The notes under the pieces are model-generated. The model made no database searches. It had not been told where the DNA came from and was given only the letters and a program-made list of their open reading frames with translations. DNA of 7,137 bases, from NCBI GenBank assembly GCA_002477505.1, contig DLQB01000108.1, positions 3,319 to 10,455 of the forward strand. Direction: 5' to 3'. Of the stretch, positions 6,413 to 7,137 are shown piece after piece. This DNA is from Flavobacteriales bacterium UBA7443 (GTDB lineage: Bacteria > Bacteroidota > Bacteroidia > Flavobacteriales_D > Sanyastnellaceae). Made by a program: the position numbers and the translations under genes. Position 1 is the stretch's first letter; every line of letters starts with the position of its first letter.

Positions 6413-7015
6413 TTACGCCCCGGCGTCTTCTTGCTCTTCGCCATCCCATTGGAAATCATTGGCGTCATCCGAGTCAAGAGATGTCCCGAGGTACACATCG
6501 AGCAACCCTTCAGGGATGGTCACAAACAATTGTTGCTCCGCACGGTCGACGCGGATGTCGATCTCTGGGGGCAGTGGAACGAGCACTTCATTTCCATCGC
6601 TGTGCACTTCTAAAATGGGGTACATCGCGTAATCCAAAACTTTGGTGATGGTTCCGACAGTGATCTCACTTTCGGCATCAGAGACTCGCCAGCCTCGAAC
6701 TTCATGCAAGTAAAACTGATCTTCTCCGAGTTCTGGCAAATACTTGGTGGGCAGAAAAACATTTGAACCACCCAAGGATTTCGCGCTGTTTTCATCATCT
6801 ACCCCTTCCAGGTGCACGATGAGTTTTTGGGACGAACTGTGGGTTTTGGTCTCATCCATAAAGTGGGGGACAAGCCTGCCTCCAATCTCAAGCCAAATGC
6901 AGTCCAATTCCCGATACAGTTCAGGTTGGTCTGCATCGATGTATAAAATGACATCGCCTTTGTAGCCATGTGGCTTTGTGATTTTTCCAAGAAGGAAGCA
7001 GTCGTCGATGTTCAT
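6413..7015 (-). CDS. rimM: Ribosome maturation factor RimM
   Basis: RimM binds ribosomal protein S19 and assists maturation of the 30S head and 16S rRNA processing. The 200-residue product has the N-terminal beta-barrel motif LGKITKPHGYKGDV (9-22), a linker containing LPTKYLPELGEDQFYLHEVRG (start about 88) leading into the PRC-barrel, and the C-terminal hallmarks EVLVPLPPEIDIRVD (143-157) and VTIPEGLLDVYLG (165-177). It is longer than the usual 165-180 residues because of an acidic tail (179-200, rich in D and E). The ATG at 7015 was chosen; an in-frame TTG at 7036 would add seven residues and fall in the leader. It lies 74 nt downstream of rpsP with a hairpin between them, and its stop converges on the cytochrome gene with only 24 nt between stops. 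Confidence 0.95.
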   Translation of the reverse strand: MNIDDCFLLGKITKPHGYKGDVILYIDADQPELYRELDCIWLEIGGRLVPHFMDETKTHSSSQKLIVHLEGVDDENSAKSLGGSNVFLPTKYLPELGEDQFYLHEVRGWRVSDAESEITVGTITKVLDYAMYPILEVHSDGNEVLVPLPPEIDIRVDRAEQQLFVTIPEGLLDVYLGTSLDSDDANDFQWDGEEQEDAGA

Positions 7016-7034
7016 GGATTGAAATGAATGAGGC

Positions 7035-7068
7035 AAAGAAAAGGGCTGTCACCGAAGTGCAGCCCTTT
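7035..7068 (-). terminator. Terminator-like hairpin between rpsP and rimM
   Basis: Read leftward, AAAGGGCTG (7068-7060) pairs perfectly with CAGCCCTTT (7048-7040). Inside it, CAC and GTG close a UUCG tetraloop (C-UUCG-G), with one bulged A at 7049. The T-rich run TTTTCTTT (7042-7035) follows and overlaps the stem base. This fits a rho-independent terminator starting 22 nt after the rpsP stop. Because rimM follows in the same direction, it could be partial, lowering rimM expression relative to rpsP, or rimM could have its own start point. Confidence 0.75.
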
Positions 7069-7089
7069 GCAATATTAAAACAGGAAAAG

Positions 7090-7137
7090 TTAGTCTTCCT
7101 TTTTGTCTTCACTTTCTTCCGCTGCTGGAGCTTCTTC
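7090..7137 (-). CDS. rpsP: 30S ribosomal protein S16, C-terminal end only
   Basis: Only the last 15 codons and the TAA stop are inside the window: EEAPAAEESEDKKED. The conserved S16 fold is off the right edge. The identification rests on two points: S16 of Bacteroidota commonly has an Ala/Glu/Lys-rich acidic C-terminal extension ending much like this, and rpsP is the usual gene just upstream of rimM. Another protein with an acidic tail cannot be excluded from 15 residues. Confidence 0.72.
   Translation of the reverse strand, partial: EEAPAAEESEDKKED

Noticed and set aside
1..7137. CRISPR array, insertion sequence, phage gene, tRNA or rRNA
   Set aside because: No regularly spaced repeats, terminal inverted repeats with transposase, tRNA cloverleaf or rRNA sequence was recognised by reading both strands; nearly all the window is occupied by identified genes.

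Overview
The window looks like chromosomal DNA of a member of the Bacteroidota, probably a Flavobacteriales-like lineage of moderate (about 50%) GC. Three things point there: a C-terminal type IX secretion (T9SS) type A sorting domain on a secreted cytochrome, the absence of any clear Shine-Dalgarno sequence ahead of the starts, and the gene order (TPR protein and ribH divergent from recF-dciA; rpsP followed by rimM). Species cannot be named from the sequence alone.

Layout: 1-2804 is a leftward block, read as TPR membrane protein -> ribH (lumazine synthase) -> a polytopic GT-C glycosyltransferase that runs off the left edge. Gaps are 27 and 5 nt, so this is probably one operon. A 64-nt divergent intergenic region (2805-2868) separates it from a rightward block: recF -> dciA (DUF721), overlapping by 11 nt, then after 105 nt a 663-residue multiheme c-type cytochrome. 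That gene converges on a second leftward block at the right edge, rimM preceded by the last 15 codons of rpsP (ribosomal protein S16). A UUCG-capped terminator-like hairpin lies between rpsP and rimM.

Most of the window is housekeeping: riboflavin synthesis, DNA repair and replication initiation, and ribosome maturation. The accessory element is the cytochrome at 4397-6388. It has five CXXCH haem sites within its first 284 residues and exactly ten cysteines, all in those sites. A haem-free beta-rich region follows, and then a T9SS sorting domain. The inference is a haem protein carried across the outer membrane and anchored at or released from the cell surface, which suggests extracellular or surface redox chemistry. 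Neither a partner redox gene nor a T9SS gene is in the window. No CRISPR array, tRNA, rRNA, insertion sequence or phage gene was seen.
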